Assembly: GCA_001247695.2 (NCBI GenBank)
Contig: LGRX02034339.1
Coordinates: 1 to 60,252, forward strand
Source of the DNA: Cymbomonas tetramitiformis
Lineage: Eukaryota > Chlorophyta > Pyramimonadophyceae > Pyramimonadales > Pyramimonadaceae
Direction of reading: 5' to 3'
Length of the DNA: 60,252 nucleotides
Shown piece after piece: positions 12,001 to 27,000 of this stretch. Every line of letters begins with the position of its first letter. Position 1 is the stretch's first letter. The notes under the pieces were generated by a model. It was not told the origin of the DNA. It did not search any database and saw only the letters and a list, made by a program, of their open reading frames with translations. A program made the position numbers and the translations under genes.

Positions 12001-15000
12001 CTACCAGGGCAAGCCAGGCTGGGGGCACCAGGACAGCTGGTTCAGAGGCTGGAGCCCACACCGTATGGTAGATGCGGCACATCTCTGGCGCGACAGCTGC
12101 CGGAACCACGGCTAGCTGGGAAGGGGACCCCGGCACCGGCTGGCCCGAGAGGGTGACGTGCAGGTCATACACGCCCGGTAGGCTCACGCTGCCCGTCATG
12201 CGATACAGCGCGGTCTCGGTGTGGAAGACGGTGGAAAGCGACGCCTCCTTGAGGACGGCAGACAGGTTGGTGTTGGTGAGGCTGCCGACGACATCCTCCC
12301 CTGAAAGCCCGAGGGGTGCCGTACACAGGAAGCTTACACCTTGTCTCAAGCAGCACAGGCAATGGGAAGGGCGCGTGGCGCGGCATGTAGGGGTGCCGGC
12401 CACTTCCGACAGCGTCCAGACCACCCACTCATATACATGGTGCCCCATCCACATGCAATCCCATATAGTTGGGCTTGGCTCATCCAGCTGGCAGGATGAC
12501 ACTTTTGCAGGGTGACAGATCTTCAGGTTCATGAGCTGGCAAGATCACGGGTATGCAGGATGACGGGTGTGCAGGATGACGTGTGCACAGGCTAACATGT
12601 GCACAGGCTAACGAATTTGCAGTATGATGGGTTCGCAGTATGACGAGTTTGAAGGATGATGGGTTCGCAGTATGATGGGTTTGCAGGATGATGAGTTTGC
12701 AGGATAACAGGGGATGAGCACGTACCACCAACACGGCGGTGGTTTGCAAACGCGTCAAGAGGCGTGAATAGCAGCTCCAACTCCTCCCCGGCAGCTATGA
12801 TTCCACGGGAGGAAGTGCTGCTGGCACCCGATTGCTCGTACATCGACATCTGAGCAGCCCCGCAGCACAGTGTGCCCCGCGTTGGTAAACAAATTTCCCT
12901 CACGGGAAGGGCCATGGGCCCGCTGGAGGTCCTCTCGGGGGCCCGGATGCCTCAATGGGACGGGGTTTGCATCAGTCCCCTATATGTCTTGCTGCGAGAG
13001 AGGATGTGCAGAGGCCAAGGTATATTCAGCTAGGGGGTTACATTCCCCCAAGTGCCTACGCATGCCCAAGGAGAGCACTCTACGGCCACCTTGCCATGCG
13101 CTGACCGCGTTGTTTTATGTGACACCCCTGCAGGGCGCGAGCGAGCCCTCTCCTCGCAGTGCAGCCTTCACCCTCCATCGCTCGGGCAGATCGTCCGCAT
13201 CACAGACCCATCGCGCCATTGGCATGAGGAATCGTGCCATGGACATGACATGTCCACGGTGGCAGGCGGGCCGACGCCGTACTTGAAAAGAGGAGACGAT
13301 CATCAGTGGGCCAGGCGGCAGCAGTGGAGGGGAGCTCATGGCACACCTTCGCGGCGGACGTGGGGGCCCAGGTCACGCTGACGTAGGTTCCAGTGGTCAT
13401 TCCGTTTACCACCGCAGAGTCCGACAGCCCGTTGAGGTAGACGCGCACGCTGTAGGTGCCGATGCGGTTCAGCGCTGACAGCTTTAAGGTGTACGTTCCA
13501 TCCTCGTTGTTCACCGCATCCTCCTGGACCTGGCGCCCCGCGCATTGGGGGGAGGCGGGGAATCGCAGGATCAGCAGATTCCATGTGGAAGAGGGCAGCG
13601 CCGGGGGCACACGGGAGTGGGCAATGCCGCCGTCGTCGTGTCCCTCCACTAAATGCGCACGGCTGCCCGCTGCGCCTGACCCTGGGCGCCAGGAGCAGCT
13701 CCCGGGAGCTCTTCACAGCGCAGCTCCTGAGCATGCCCTACCGCAGCCCTACCGCGCCGCTCCGCCAATCCCCCTTCCCCCGTCTGACCTGGACTCCATC
13801 AAGATCGGTGGGGCTCTGGACCGAGGTCCTCCCATGACGGCCGCATTTCAGCCGCCTAAATGCTGCCATCAGCGAGGTGTATCATTAGCCGTGGCCCTGC
13901 GGTGACGGCGACGGGCCCCGACCTTAAGACACGGAGACCCCTGCAAGGCCGCGCGCGCTCTGGGAGCCGCTCGGGGAGCGGGAGCCGAGGCGCGCACCTC
14001 GGAGACACTCTCGTCGCTGAGGTGCGCGATCCAGGCGATGCACCCGCCGCTCGGGTTGTACGTCATGCGGTTGGCATACTCGTCGTACAGCACAATCTCG
14101 TACGTCACAGGCACCCCGGCGCTCACCTGCCGCAGTGGTCAGCTTGTCAGTGCGCTTTGTCCACTGCCGTGCGAGCCCCGCGGACAAACCCCACCATGGA
14201 GCCCCCGTAGAATCCATGCTTTGCCCTGCCGGTAGCTACTTGCGAGCTCCGATAGATTCTGGGCGCACTTGGTGCCTCGGGGAGCCCTGCACGGAGGCTG
14301 GTGCGCAACAGCTTGGCGGCACCAAAGGCCCTTGATGGGTCCATCCTGACAGGGGCTCATGATATGGCGGCTGGTGAGATTAAAGGCAGGAAGGAAAGGG
14401 GGAAAGACGAGGGGGGGTGAGGATAGGAGAGCAATTTGGGAGAAGAAGAGATTGAGAAGGAGGGCAGCTTCGAGCCAAAGGAAGAATCGTGCGGGTGCGG
14501 ACGACAAGCGCGGGAAGAGCGGGAGGGCTCTCCGGGCTCAGGACCTCTTCCGCGGGGCACAACTGCTCGTTCTGGCACTGAAGCCCCTGGCTGCTACTGT
14601 GGAACAGCTGCACCCTCGTCAAGTCCCCCCACACCCGCACCGTGAGCCGACATGCATCCTACCCTGCCAGCCCACCGGCGGCGGGAGCTTTGGCGGGGCG
14701 CCGGCGGAGGACAGCTATGCTCCGCGGACCGACGTCTTCGGGGCAGAAAGGCCGTGGCTGCCTTCGTCGTGGCTGTGCACAGCTCAACGCATCCGGTGTG
14801 CCAGGCTAATGTTGCAGCCGCCGGGCGGGCGCACCTGGCTGTCGGCGGGGGAGGCATCCGGAATGGTGTAGCTGGTGGTGCCCTCCTTGACCTCAGCGTT
14901 GTCCACGGCGATGCTCTGCGACTGAAAGCTGCTCGTCGCCGCGAGGCTGCTCGCGAACTCCGGATCTTCCATGGCGCTCCAGGCGCTCACCACGGTGTCC

Positions 15001-18000
15001 ACGTCATTCATCGTCTGCGCGCTGACGCGGTACGTTACATTCACCGCCGTCACCTGCAAACCGCACCGTGCCCCGGTCCATCGTCTTGACGGCTGCTCAG
15101 CACGCCGACTGCACCCCGAATGAGGTCTCCGGGATCCCCGGGTATCCGGCAGACGGAGCTCCCGGGAGCGCCCTACTGCCAGCCCCAAGGGCTCACCTGA
15201 TGTAGCTGGCGGCGAACCGACGTGGCGCGACCATGGATGGCCTCCACAGTGATGAGGCTGGCGGATACCCCCAGCACCTCCACGAGGGCTGCCGTGACCA
15301 AGTTGGTCACCTCCGCGTCGCTCAGGCCTGAGGAATCAAAGGACAGCTCCATGGACGCCGAGATCGTTGGGGGCACTGTGTTGACGTACAGCCGAAAGCC
15401 TGCAGGGGTCCCACGCACAGCGGACACTCAGCGGGAGAAGAGGGGTGTGGGAGAAGAGGGGGGTGTGGGAGAAGGGGCGTGGGAGAGTGACATCCGTCAA
15501 GAAGTGCCACAGGGCGTCGGCGTCCAGCGAGCATCGAGCAGCGTGCTCATCCACGTGGCCCCCGCACCCACAGACAGGCGCGGCGGTGCCATGTGGAGGC
15601 CAGGATTGCGATGGAGTACCTGACAGTGAAGAGGGAGGGAGGGAGGCACCGGATGCAGGGATATCCTCGCCGTTGACCAGCACAGACAGCGCCCAGGTCC
15701 CGATCTTCTTGCACTGTGCGAGAAGGAGAGTCGTGCCGTACTCGTGCACGAGGACGCTGCAGGAGGCCTCGTCCGCGCTGAGCTGATCCACGTCAGCAAA
15801 CGAGCAGCTGACACTTATGCTGTCGGTGGTGTAGTCACTCACGGGGTTGCCGTAGTGGTCTCGGAAAGCAACCTCCAGGATGACGCTCTCCTCCGGCAGC
15901 ACAGTGGCCCCGCACACCTGGCGGAAGAGTGATGGCGGGGTGGGAAGGGCGGGAGGGAATGGCGGGAGGCTCGATTGGTCAGTCCTCCAGGCGGTGCGCT
16001 CAGATGGCTGTGCGGGCGGGGACGCGCCATCCACCTAAATTTCAGGCTGGAGCTTCATACACCAGCTGGCCGCAGAGTGTGTGGATCGCTACAGCGACCC
16101 CGCCAAAATGCACCCGTTGGTGGGGTGGGGTGGGGTGGGGTGGGGTGGGGTGGGGTGGGGTGGGGTGGGAGGTGCACAAATCCTTCTCGCTTTGCGGCCG
16201 TAAGAGATCTCCCCCTAGGTTTCTGTCTGGAGTCTTGGGATCAGATGCAGGCACAAGCCGGGGCGCACCTGGCTGCTCACACACGTTTCTGCTTGCAACC
16301 GCGACACCTCCGTCGACCACACCACCATGTAGGATGGCACAACATCCAGTCGCAGAGGGCTGTTGCCAAGCATGGTGTCATCGAGCCAGAAGTTCACCGC
16401 GTAGCTACCTGCAACGCCCTCCTGAAAGCTGACAATGAACGTGTTCGCGTCCGCCGTCTCGGAGGCATTGTACTTGTAGCCAGACTCCGGCACGTACGTC
16501 ACCCTGGCTCCATAGTCGGTGCTGGGCGTGTTACCGTAGCCGTCACGGAGGGCCACCGTCACGGTGCTGGAGAGGTGCGCCTCCTGCGCAGGGGCGCACG
16601 TGACATTCGCCAAGCACGCGGTCGCGCCCGAGTCCATGGAGACGAAGGACTGCGCAGGCACTGGAGCCCCTGATTGCACCTCCAGCTGCAGATCCTCCAG
16701 CACGATGAAGGCGCCGAGCGTGACACTGCCCACCCACGACGGCTCCCCAGGACCCACCCAGCTCTCAGCATCCCCCCCGAGCCTCCGAGCGCGAGCCCCC
16801 CTGCGCGTCGATTAAGATCCCCGATGAAAGGCATCGAGGAAGGTCACGTGCTGCGAATGCAACTGAAGTCTGCCACAATCAAACGCTGCATGGACCATGC
16901 CGCGGTGTCCCAGGAGGGTGCGCGAGCCATCGCGTGTTCTACTACGCGGCTGCGGTGGGGGCGATGATCGAGAGGATGACTTTCAGGGGGCGGGACACTC
17001 CCATGATGCATGCGAAGCGGACTGAATAGGTGTTACAGGCCCCCCTGATCGCGCGGCTTGCAGGAACGACGGCGCGCTGCGTTTGAGTGATGTTCCATCT
17101 GACTCCAGGCGGAGCGGACAGGCTAGCGGCTACGATGTGATATCCCGGAGAGGAGCAGGCGGAGGAAATGCGATGTGGTGGGGAGAATCCCTTCCCTCAT
17201 ATTGAGCCCCCCCAGTGCATCAGCTGCGACAATGCCCTGGACGGGAGACTTCACCCCAATCAGACATGCGCGCACACCTGCTGCTGTACTCGGCCGCAAA
17301 GCTCGGGGCGTGGCGCAACGAGTAGGTGCCGTTGAGCCAGTCGGTTGTGCTCGCGAGGTAGGTCACGTCGCCCGTCTGCGCCGTGAGCACCATGGCGGCG
17401 CTTGTACCGCCCACAGTCACCGCATTGTCGAACCTGTCTCGTGCGGTGACAGCCACGTCCACCATGTCCCCGGCGATGACTGCGCCTTGGACCTTGCATG
17501 TGGAGGCCCCTGCCGCGCAGACGGTGCCTGTGGCGCGCTCGGTCACGAGGCTGTATTCCACGTCTGGCGTGCTGGCTGTTACCTGCGCTTGTCCCCGGGA
17601 CTGGTATTCTCATCGCCCTGGCTACTGCGCGAGAGCAAAGGTGGGAGGCGAGGCATCGGATGTGAGTGGTCTGTCACGGAGATGATGTGCCAACTGGGGA
17701 ATATAAATAGCGCGGAGGCAGGGTGCCTCTCCCTACGCGCTAAAGGAAGGCCTAAAACAGCCAAACCTGAGAATTTATATACTTCCTGATGGGAATCGAT
17801 TTCCGAAGTTTGTTGTCAGGGTCCCAAACGGCAACCATAAAAGTAAATACCCAACTGCCAAACCTGGACATCGAAAATCTGGTACAGACCTGGCAGCACC
17901 GGCGGCCATCGCCAGGATTCCTTTTCTCTGAAACAAAGCTTTATTTCGATAGTCTTTTCTCAGCTGTTACATCATATTCTGTCTCGATTACGATCCCAAT

Positions 18001-21000
18001 GAATCGTGGATGCCAACCATAATCCATTGGATACCTTACCAAGCGTGCCTAACCCCATCGAGGGGTCCATCATTCTCATTGGAATACTTTCTAACAGCAG
18101 CGAGGTGTTTCCTTTTCCGGTTACTCTTTGGGAAACTTTGAACGGACTACGAACATCGACTCCCATCAGATATTGTACACAACATCGGGCTTGGCTGTTA
18201 CTAGGTATCTTCCTTTAACCTGTCAGGGACCCGTGTACCCTGTCATACATCGTGCTCCAAACCAACAAGGTGTGGGGCAATGGAAGAGTGAGCAGCGCCA
18301 TGAAGGCGGCGAACCAAACAACGCACATCGAATTCGAGGGTGGAGATCACAGTGGAGACCGTGTTGTCGATGGTGAGAAGGCACTCGGCAGTATGAATTG
18401 TTGCTTTGGTGTAGCTCACAGAGAAGGGGTACTTCTTTGCCTCCGACAAAAATGTCAACTCATTCTGATCGACGAACACCGTGGCCCCATGCCGGCTTGG
18501 CTCCTCCACCTGGCAACGGCATCCACGGCAAAGTCGCACCTTAGTGACATCGCGGCCCAACAGGAGTTGCATGGCATATACCGAAGCACCCCACGCGGCG
18601 CGGCCATGTGGAAGGCCATCAGCACGCTATGCTACCCCACACCGAATGGGGTTAGGCGCGCCGACCGAAGCGAGCCGAGCGCCATCCCCGAGGAGGTGAG
18701 AAGACGAGAGAACAAGATGGATAGATGGATGTATGCACTAATCACTGCCACACATACATTTTGTGAGATTGCGCAATTTGACGCAACCTCTGAATGTTGA
18801 TCCCAGGGTGGTCTGAAGTAGGCAGATCCTGGTGGCTAGCCCCCCCGGTGGCTCATAGTACCATGAATGGAACGTGTTGGTTGACGAATGCAAACCAATG
18901 GTCGGACAATAGAAAACGCATTAAAGCGGAAACCAGAAGCGGGCATCGAGGCGTTCCCCGTAGAGATCAAGGGAGGACACATGGTGAGACTGCCAAATGA
19001 ACAGAAATCCCGTGATGGTCCCGGATGGGTGATAGAAGCAGCAATCTCACAAATTGGGTGAAGGCCTTCCCATCAGCGATCAGGGTGGAAGCACTACTCT
19101 CATCCTACAGCCTAACCCGAAGAGTTTCCTGCACGCCCCCCCACAGAAGCTCAAGCCCACGGAGCGATGTCTCTGAGTGCCGAGGGCCGGGCACGGGGAC
19201 GGGACTGGGCCGCTCACCAAATTATTGTAAACATCGTGAAGCTCAACCAGGAGGCGGGCGTCCGCACCCGCCTCCATGCTCCGGCAGACTCCGATGTCGT
19301 TGCAGCCGAGCACCAAGGACAGCAATGCGTCGGGGAGCGCCGATATCACTGTGATTTCGTACTTGTAGGTAACCACGCCATTCACAGTTGGCTGGGCACA
19401 CCCCTCACCGACCACTCACTTGAGGGCCTCGGCGCACTGCCCGCGCCGCCCTGAGGCTTGGACCGGATCGACGCACGAAGCCCCTGCGAGGGCCCTATTT
19501 CCCCTGCGAGGGCCCTATTTCCCCCCAGAGATGACGCGTCCAGCGCGGCCTAAGGGGAGGACATCGCGGCTCTCTCAGCAGCGCCCCGTCAGATGCCGCG
19601 CGGTGGCTTCCAAGCACTCTTACATTCCTTCGTGACCGTAGATTGGCTTCCAAGCACTCTTACACACCTTCGTGACCGTAGATTTACGAGCCACCTGAAC
19701 CAGGTCGCATGCCAGCCTGCGCACGCACGGCAGAGATCTTTGTGTGTATCTTTGATTTTCAGTCTCTCAACGTAGACCCTGGCTCGGCCTCTGTGCCTTA
19801 TTTAGGGTTTAGTGTTTTTAGGGTTCATTTAGGGTCTCTCAACGCAGACCCTGGCTCGGTCTCTGTGCGTTATTTAGGGTTTAGTGATTTTAGGGTTCAT
19901 TTAAGGTCTCTCAACGCAGACCCTGGCACGGCCTCTGTTGCTCCTACCAAGCCGAACTCTGGGAGGGCACACGGCCGCCCGCACCTCCACCAAGTATTTC
20001 CCGGGGACTGTATGGTTCACGATGAAGCTGTACTCGCCGTTCGTCCCGTACGTCACCACGCCGGAGGTGACAGGCACTGCCCCCTCCATGAGCCCCGTGA
20101 CCCCAAAGCCAACCGAGCCGGTGTCCTGGGTGTCCGTCGTCAGCACATACAGCGTCACGTCGGTGCCCGCGGTATAACCGCCACTCGGCTGGCATCACGC
20201 CCCCCACCTCAGTCAGCAACCCACGGAGCTCCCGAGCGCCCCTCCGGCGAGAATGCCACCAGGCAACAAGGCGGGAGGCGGTCGACTACGATCCCCCAGG
20301 AAGGCAAGCAGCTCCGTCAACCAGCTTTTGCGCTTTGAGATGCTTTCAACTCCAGTTGTGGTCCCGCCCAGGTGGCGCCGTGTAGGCGCGCGGGGTGGCT
20401 TGAGAGACTCGCAGAGTTCCGCGCAGATTCGGAGGGGTTCTCACCTCTTTGCACAGGCTAGCCCTCTGCTTGCTGGTGCCGCTAGTCGGACACTGGGTGC
20501 ACAGCGTGGCCGCGCCCCCGACGCTGAAGGAATTGGCGCTGCAGGCGAGGCAGTTGTCGATGCTTGGCGCTGCCTCTAGGTCGGAGTAGGTGCCATCTTC
20601 GCACGGTACACAGGCGGCGGCGTCATCGGACTGCGTGTAGTAGCCCTGAGCTCCAGGCAGGACCGCCACTCCGTCGCCACGGGGCCTCCGGGAACTCCCC
20701 ATGCAGCATCAATGCGGGCATGTGGAGCGCGGCGGGGATGGCCGAGGGGACGGCCGAGGGGACGGCCGAGGGGATGGCCGAGGGGGTGGGGACGCTGCGG
20801 AGGTTGCGCATTTATTTCACTCATGTGAAGGTACACGAGCATTTTGTGAGGTGCTCTGCCAGCGCTCCTGCGCCGCATGTGAGGAAACTCCTGGAGCGGT
20901 ATAATGATACGAGTGTGCGTGCAGAGGCAACTGGCACGGAGGTCCACAGCCATGTCACAAGCCATCGGCGGCTCAAGCTCTGGTTGGCGACCCGTGAGTT

Positions 21001-24000
21001 GAGAGTGGACCTCGTGGGCACTCCTTTCTGTGGCATGCCATCTAGAAGTGTGTCATGCCTGCTGACGTGCCTTCTCCTGACTCGCTGAAAACAATATCGA
21101 GTCCCGCCTCATACAGAGCTTTCTAGCGCCACAGCTTTTCACGAGAAGACATTTATTCAATGCACGAAATGAGGCATTGCGCGACCCGTGTTTGCCAACT
21201 TTTTCAGATGCGAGCCACCCACGCCAGAAATCGGTCCTCGGGCGACTGAGCAGGCCAAGGGGAAGATCGTCGGCACAGTGCAACCAAAAGTGTGCAAGCA
21301 GTGGGGTAAAATGTGGGGGGTCGGAGAGGGGGGTCGGAGAGGGCAGCAGGGTGCCAGCACCTGCGGGCACGCGATGCACGTGAAGTCATTGGCGAGGCCG
21401 GAGGAGCCCTCGACACGGCGGTACCCAGGTTGGCAGCTGCATGAAAGGTGGGCGTTATCCGCAGCGAGCGCTGGGCAGGCCAGGCATTCCGACGAGTTGG
21501 CGGTGCTGTAGGTGTTGGCGGCGCAAGCCAGGCAGGTGGACTCAGAAGTGGCTCCTGTTCCCTGGGAGTAGGTCCCGGCAGGGCACGGCGTGCATGCCTC
21601 CGATCCACTTATCGAGTTGTAGAACCCGCTCTGCCCCCCTCTCCCCTCCCCCGCGCCGTCCTTCCACAGCTCAGTGACTATGCACCCCACAGCAATGCGA
21701 GGCGAGGTAGTGCAACGCCTGGTGGGCTCCCGAGAGGGCGAACTGAACACCTCGCGTGCCATCCCCCCTTTGCATTGGTTTAGAGCCTTCATCAATAGGA
21801 GCAGGCAGAGCATCCTCAAGCAACGTTCCCCGCGGCTGCCAACCAAATGTGCGACGCTCCCGTCGGTTGTCGGCATGCCGGCGTGACATGGCTTTGCTCG
21901 AGGAGGGCTGAGCAAGCGGCGGGGAGAGAGAGGGAGCGAGAGTGGGTCTGCGGTACCGGGCAGGCGACACAGATCATGGAGTTGCCTAAGAATGACTTGT
22001 AGAACCCCTCCGTGCATTCACAGCTGATCCGGCTGTTATCCAGAGAGTTGGTGGGGCAGGCCGTGCAGCCCTCCATCCCTTCCGTGCTTGCAATGTAGTT
22101 GATGCTGCATGCCACGCACGTGGAGGCAGATGAAGCCCCCGTTGCCGCGGAGTACGTCCCCGCCTGGCACTTGGTGCAGCTTGTGGCGTCCGTACCCTCA
22201 GAGAAAGTCCCGACGCCGCACGCCATACACTGGAAGTCTACCGTGGAGGGGGTGCTCAGCCCCGCGTCCTGTGCGATGGTGTTGTAGAATGCATCCGCAG
22301 CGCCCGCGACGCGGTAGGTCCCCGCTTGGCAGGCGCATTGGCTGTGTCGGACGTGAACAGAGCCTGTGGGGCACTCGAAGCACTCTGCCATACCCTCGGA
22401 GCTGGGCGTCCCTCCCCCCGCCACAAACAAATGAGCGATGGGAATCCGTGTGCGCACGGACTCCGGGCGCTTGCAAGGGCGGGGGGGGGAGCATTGTTCA
22501 CAAGGGGGTTTGCGCGTGCTTGCAAGGGGGCAGGCGGTTGCACGGGTCTACTATGCATATGCAGCGCTGCAGCTGGGGCAACACTGGCGAGCCACACAGA
22601 ACGCCTCTAATAGCTAGACGGTATGATAGCGGGGACCGACGGCTGCAGGAGTGCTAGGTTTATCAAGCAACATGCAGGTTGGGGGACGGGAAGAACGGAA
22701 GAAAGAAAGGCTGGGGGGATAGGGGAGAGACAGGGGGGCATGATGGGATGGGGCGCACCTGATGGTATTAGAGGGGCACACTCCGCAGTCTGCGCTCTGC
22801 GTCGAACCGGTGACAGCTACGACGAAGCCAGCGGGACAGTCGTGGCACTGCAGGGCCCCGGTGGAGTTCCCAAACCGCCCGGCAGGACAGGTCTCGCACC
22901 AGTTGGCGGCGTTGCTGACGCCGAGGTAGGTGGTGCCGTACTGGCCTGCACTTGCCGAGAACTCCCCACCCGCTCAGCCGGGCACCGTGGAGCCGTCCGC
23001 GCGTGTGCCGGAACCACGCGCACAAATGCCTCGGAGAGACGCCAGGCGGGGTAGGCGAGACGGGTAGGCCAGCGGGAACTCGTGACTCCAGGTGCGACCC
23101 GCAGCCGCAGAAAGGTGGTTCCCGGCGCCGCTTGGTGCTGCGCGGAGCTGGGAGTGGATGCTCGAGGGCGAGGGCGGGCCCGAGGGTGCGCACCGAGGCC
23201 GCAGGGCATGCACTTGCTCGGCCTGCTTGAGCTCACATTGAGATACTCCCCCAGGACGCAATCCCTGACGGTCACGGTAAGGTTTGTGTGCAGCGTCGGC
23301 GCCTGCCGCAAGACCCGGCCGGGCGTCACTTGATCCATCCTACACACCGACGCCCCGTCAGCATCGAGACGAGCAGTCGAGAAGGCACCCGGGCATGTTA
23401 CGCCGGTCAAGAGAGCGCGCCACCGCCGCCGCCTGGGCGCACCAGCACCATCGGCCGAGCGGGGGAAAGGCTGACGCACCAGTATGGAGCTTGGGGCGAA
23501 TGTGACGGTGTGCTGCCCAGCAGTTGCGAGCAGACTCAGCGAGGTGAAGTTGGCCTCGCCGGTAACCTCCGCTCCCACATATTCATTCTGGCCTCCTTCC
23601 AGAAGCTCGGTGGATGCGTCGGGTGCAACGAGCTGCGCGCGGACCTGCGGGCCGCACACCGCGCTGTGGAAGGTGAGCCAGCGCGGCCGCCGGAGCGCAG
23701 AGCCCTCCTGGAGCTGTGATCAGGGAGAGGGGCCCGGCAGCAGTCAGCCACAATCGGAGGGGGGGGCTGTTGCTGAGCCAGCAATTCCGTGGGGGCAGGC
23801 CGGCCCGAGGAAGACGAACCAGCTGCGCTGAGGATTGCCAGCCACTCGGCTTCCACACAATGCAAGGTCCGGCGGCTGCAGCGAGGCGCGATTGGGGGAG
23901 GGCCTGCGACATTCCATTGGCCGCCGGGAGACCATGCCGCACTGAGCTCTGACTTAGGGCCGGGCATAGAGACTGGGTGGGCAGGCTCAACACAGGGCTG

Positions 24001-27000
24001 CCGTACTTCAGACCGGGTCGCCCCAGGATTTGACATAGGGCTGGGTCTGTGGCAACGGAGCGAGGCACCACCGTAGTGCGATTGTGCATGCGGAGGTGGG
24101 AAAGGTACCACGGCGCTGTAGTTGGCGGTGACAGTCTGGTTGAAGACGTCCACTGCAAGCACTCGCAGCCGCGGCTCAAACATCGCTCCGCTTGCATAGT
24201 CCGTGACGCTTGACGGAATTGCCTGTAATCACCAGGCTCATGTCAGAGCGTGGCGCTTCGAACATCCTTTTGCTCACGTGGCTCGTGCACCTCGGCAGCA
24301 TCCCCGCCACCCACAGTGCAAGCGGAGCGCCACGCTGCGTCATAGAATAGGGGTCCAGCACCGTAACCAGACTCCGAGAGACGCGCTCCACCAATGAGGC
24401 GGTTCTCGGGGCTCGGAATGTCACTAACTCATCTCGAGGTGCGCAGGATGTCAGGAGCTGTGACGCATGCTTGAACTCCGCGGTCCAAGCTGGCACCGCG
24501 GGGAGATGCATGCCCCGCCCGGTGGGCACAACAGCGGCAGGCAGTCCCTGGCGAGCAAGATGGAGCAGGCGTGAATTTTCCCACAAGGCGGGGTAGAGAA
24601 TCCGAGCTGGGGCCCCGCGCAAGGGCCGGTCGGCGAGGCGCCCGCACTGACCGGCGCGAGACACGCGGACACAGGCAAGCCCACCGACGCGCCAGCGGAT
24701 GAAAGAAGGGTACAAAAGCAGGATCGGGCCGCGTCATAGTATCCCGCGCATACCTGCAGGGCGAATGCGCTGGAGGCCGCCACGTGGCCATAGCCGCCCT
24801 CTTGCGCGCTATTGGCAGACCAATCCCAGCAGTCCCAGGCTGGCACATAGGTGGGCGAGGTCGCATCTGGTGTGGTCAACTGCGTTGCAGAGGCACAAAC
24901 ATCCCGCATCAGTTTGAAGAAGGGCGTGGATGGAATGATTATACGCTGAAGCCGTGCTGCGACGCTGTGTCATCGGTGCGACGCACTCGTCCAACAAACG
25001 TAATTAAACAAACGGAAATGGGCGGCCCGTTGAGATGGCACGTCGGATCTTCATGAAGGAGATCTTATGCTGCCCCGCCATCACAACACACGGATCGGAT
25101 GGGACGGTGACCCAACATGCAACGAGCCTGAGTATAGCAAAAAGGTGCCCGTCACCCGGCAGGAGCATGACTCAGGCAAGCCCGTTACCTGCCTCCTGAC
25201 TATGTGAGCCCTGACCCGATCCCATTGGCTGACTGCTGTGACTTCTGAGTAGAATGGCAATACGTTTGCCGCACACTGAAGAGACGATGCATGTATCAAG
25301 CAGCGTTGGGGCGTATGCAAGAAATGGAGTCTGCAGTCGCCCGTCCGACATCCAGAGCTCAGGGCAAGGTTTTGAGTGCACGGTAAATTCAAGGAAGGGG
25401 GTCCGCCGTGGCTTGCTTGATGCCCAGAGCAGCTGGACTGCAGGCCCACGGTGGATCGCACCATGGTATCATTGCCGGTGGAGTCCGGACTGCAGAGAAC
25501 GCTGATCGGTGATACCAGCGAGCACCGGTCAGCATCGCAGACCACAGGGAAGAAGATGGCGCCACCGCCTCCGCCCCGGGCGGTGTTGCTGAGCATAACG
25601 ACCGAGGTCAGGTTGTGCGAGACAGCATTTACAGTCTGTGTCTTGTCAACATACACCGCTCCGCCGGTGAATGCGGAGTTTGATGTGAAGGTACTTGTTG
25701 ATATAAGAATGTTGACGGCCGTGATTGACCAGAGGGCGTAGGCGCCTCCAGCGTGCGCCGAGTTTCCAGTGAACGCTGCTCCACTGACGGAGATCGTGGC
25801 CACGTCCAGCTGCTCGTTGCTGTGATGGATGAGCAGCCCACCCCCGAACACTGATGCCGTGTTGTCCTGGAGCGTGTCACCCTCCAGCACCACCGCACTC
25901 GCTCCCGAGGCCTGGAAGATAGCAACCCGTCACAACCCAACCTTTCCTCAGTCCCCAGTAACCTCGCACAGCGCATCTCCATCCTGACATCCCACAGCTC
26001 GGCACATCTCGGCCGCTGCATCAAATGCGCCTTGCAAACGTCTGCAGCGAGTGGGAAACGAATGCCACCCTCAGCCTCGGGCTAGCCATGTCCAAAAGCA
26101 TGATACTCCGGGCGACTCGGCAGTGCTCCCCGTGCAGCATGCCGCATCCCATCACGACTCTCCGCAGCCCTGTACAGTGTCTCGCACGCATAGCCCTGCA
26201 GGCAAGCACGGCCGCGGTGAAGATCGGGACGGGATCGGGACGGGGAAGCACCTCACTGACGTCCAAAGCACCACCGTACACAGCGCGGTTCCCCGTGTAC
26301 GTGCTGCTCACGCTGTACACGTCACTGCGAAAGGCGCTCACGGCACCGCCCCGCTCATCCGCCACATTGCTCGAGAATGCGCAGCTGGTGAACGTGGCGT
26401 CTCCGTGCATGGTGTAGACAGCGCCGCCCGAGTCCTTGGCGTGGTTGGCAGAGAGAGTGCAGGCGGTGAGCCGCACATCCGAGTCGATGGCCTCCACGGC
26501 GCCTCCGTGCAGCGTGCTCGCGCTGTTGGAGGTGAACGAGGACTCCACGAAGGTCACCATGGACGAGGACGCCAGCACCGCCCCAGCAGAGTTCGCTTGG
26601 TTCGCCTGGAATACCGCAGAGGTGAACTCGGCGCTGGCGGCATCCTGTCGGGTGACACATCTTTCGGCCTTAAACGCCGAGCAGCCTCCACGCCCTTCCA
26701 ACCTTCCAATCAGCCGCCTGGCCGCTGAGTGCGGTTTCCAGGAAAACCCATGCAATGGAGGTTTGCAGCAGATGGACCGCCAATGGCGCCTCCCTCTGCC
26801 AGCAAGCTAGAAGGGACGTGCCAGCGCACTGTGTGAGCCGGGCGATAAGCCCGCCGTTAGCGAGATGCGGGTTCGGGCGAGGGCGGGATGCGGAACTTGA
26901 TGATACGCCATAAGGTATGACCAAGGCAATGACGCGCGCACAACCTCGCTCTGAGTAAATCCCGGATTTCCAAGCTTGCTGAGGCTGGCGGCGGGATCTC

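Noticed and set aside
11894..12062. Continuation of exon 32 of the giant gene in the open - strand frame
   Set aside because: The peptide turns Ala/Leu/Arg-rich and loses the filamin pattern after CRIYHT; a GT at 12061 followed by exon 33 at 11788 restores the repeat in phase.
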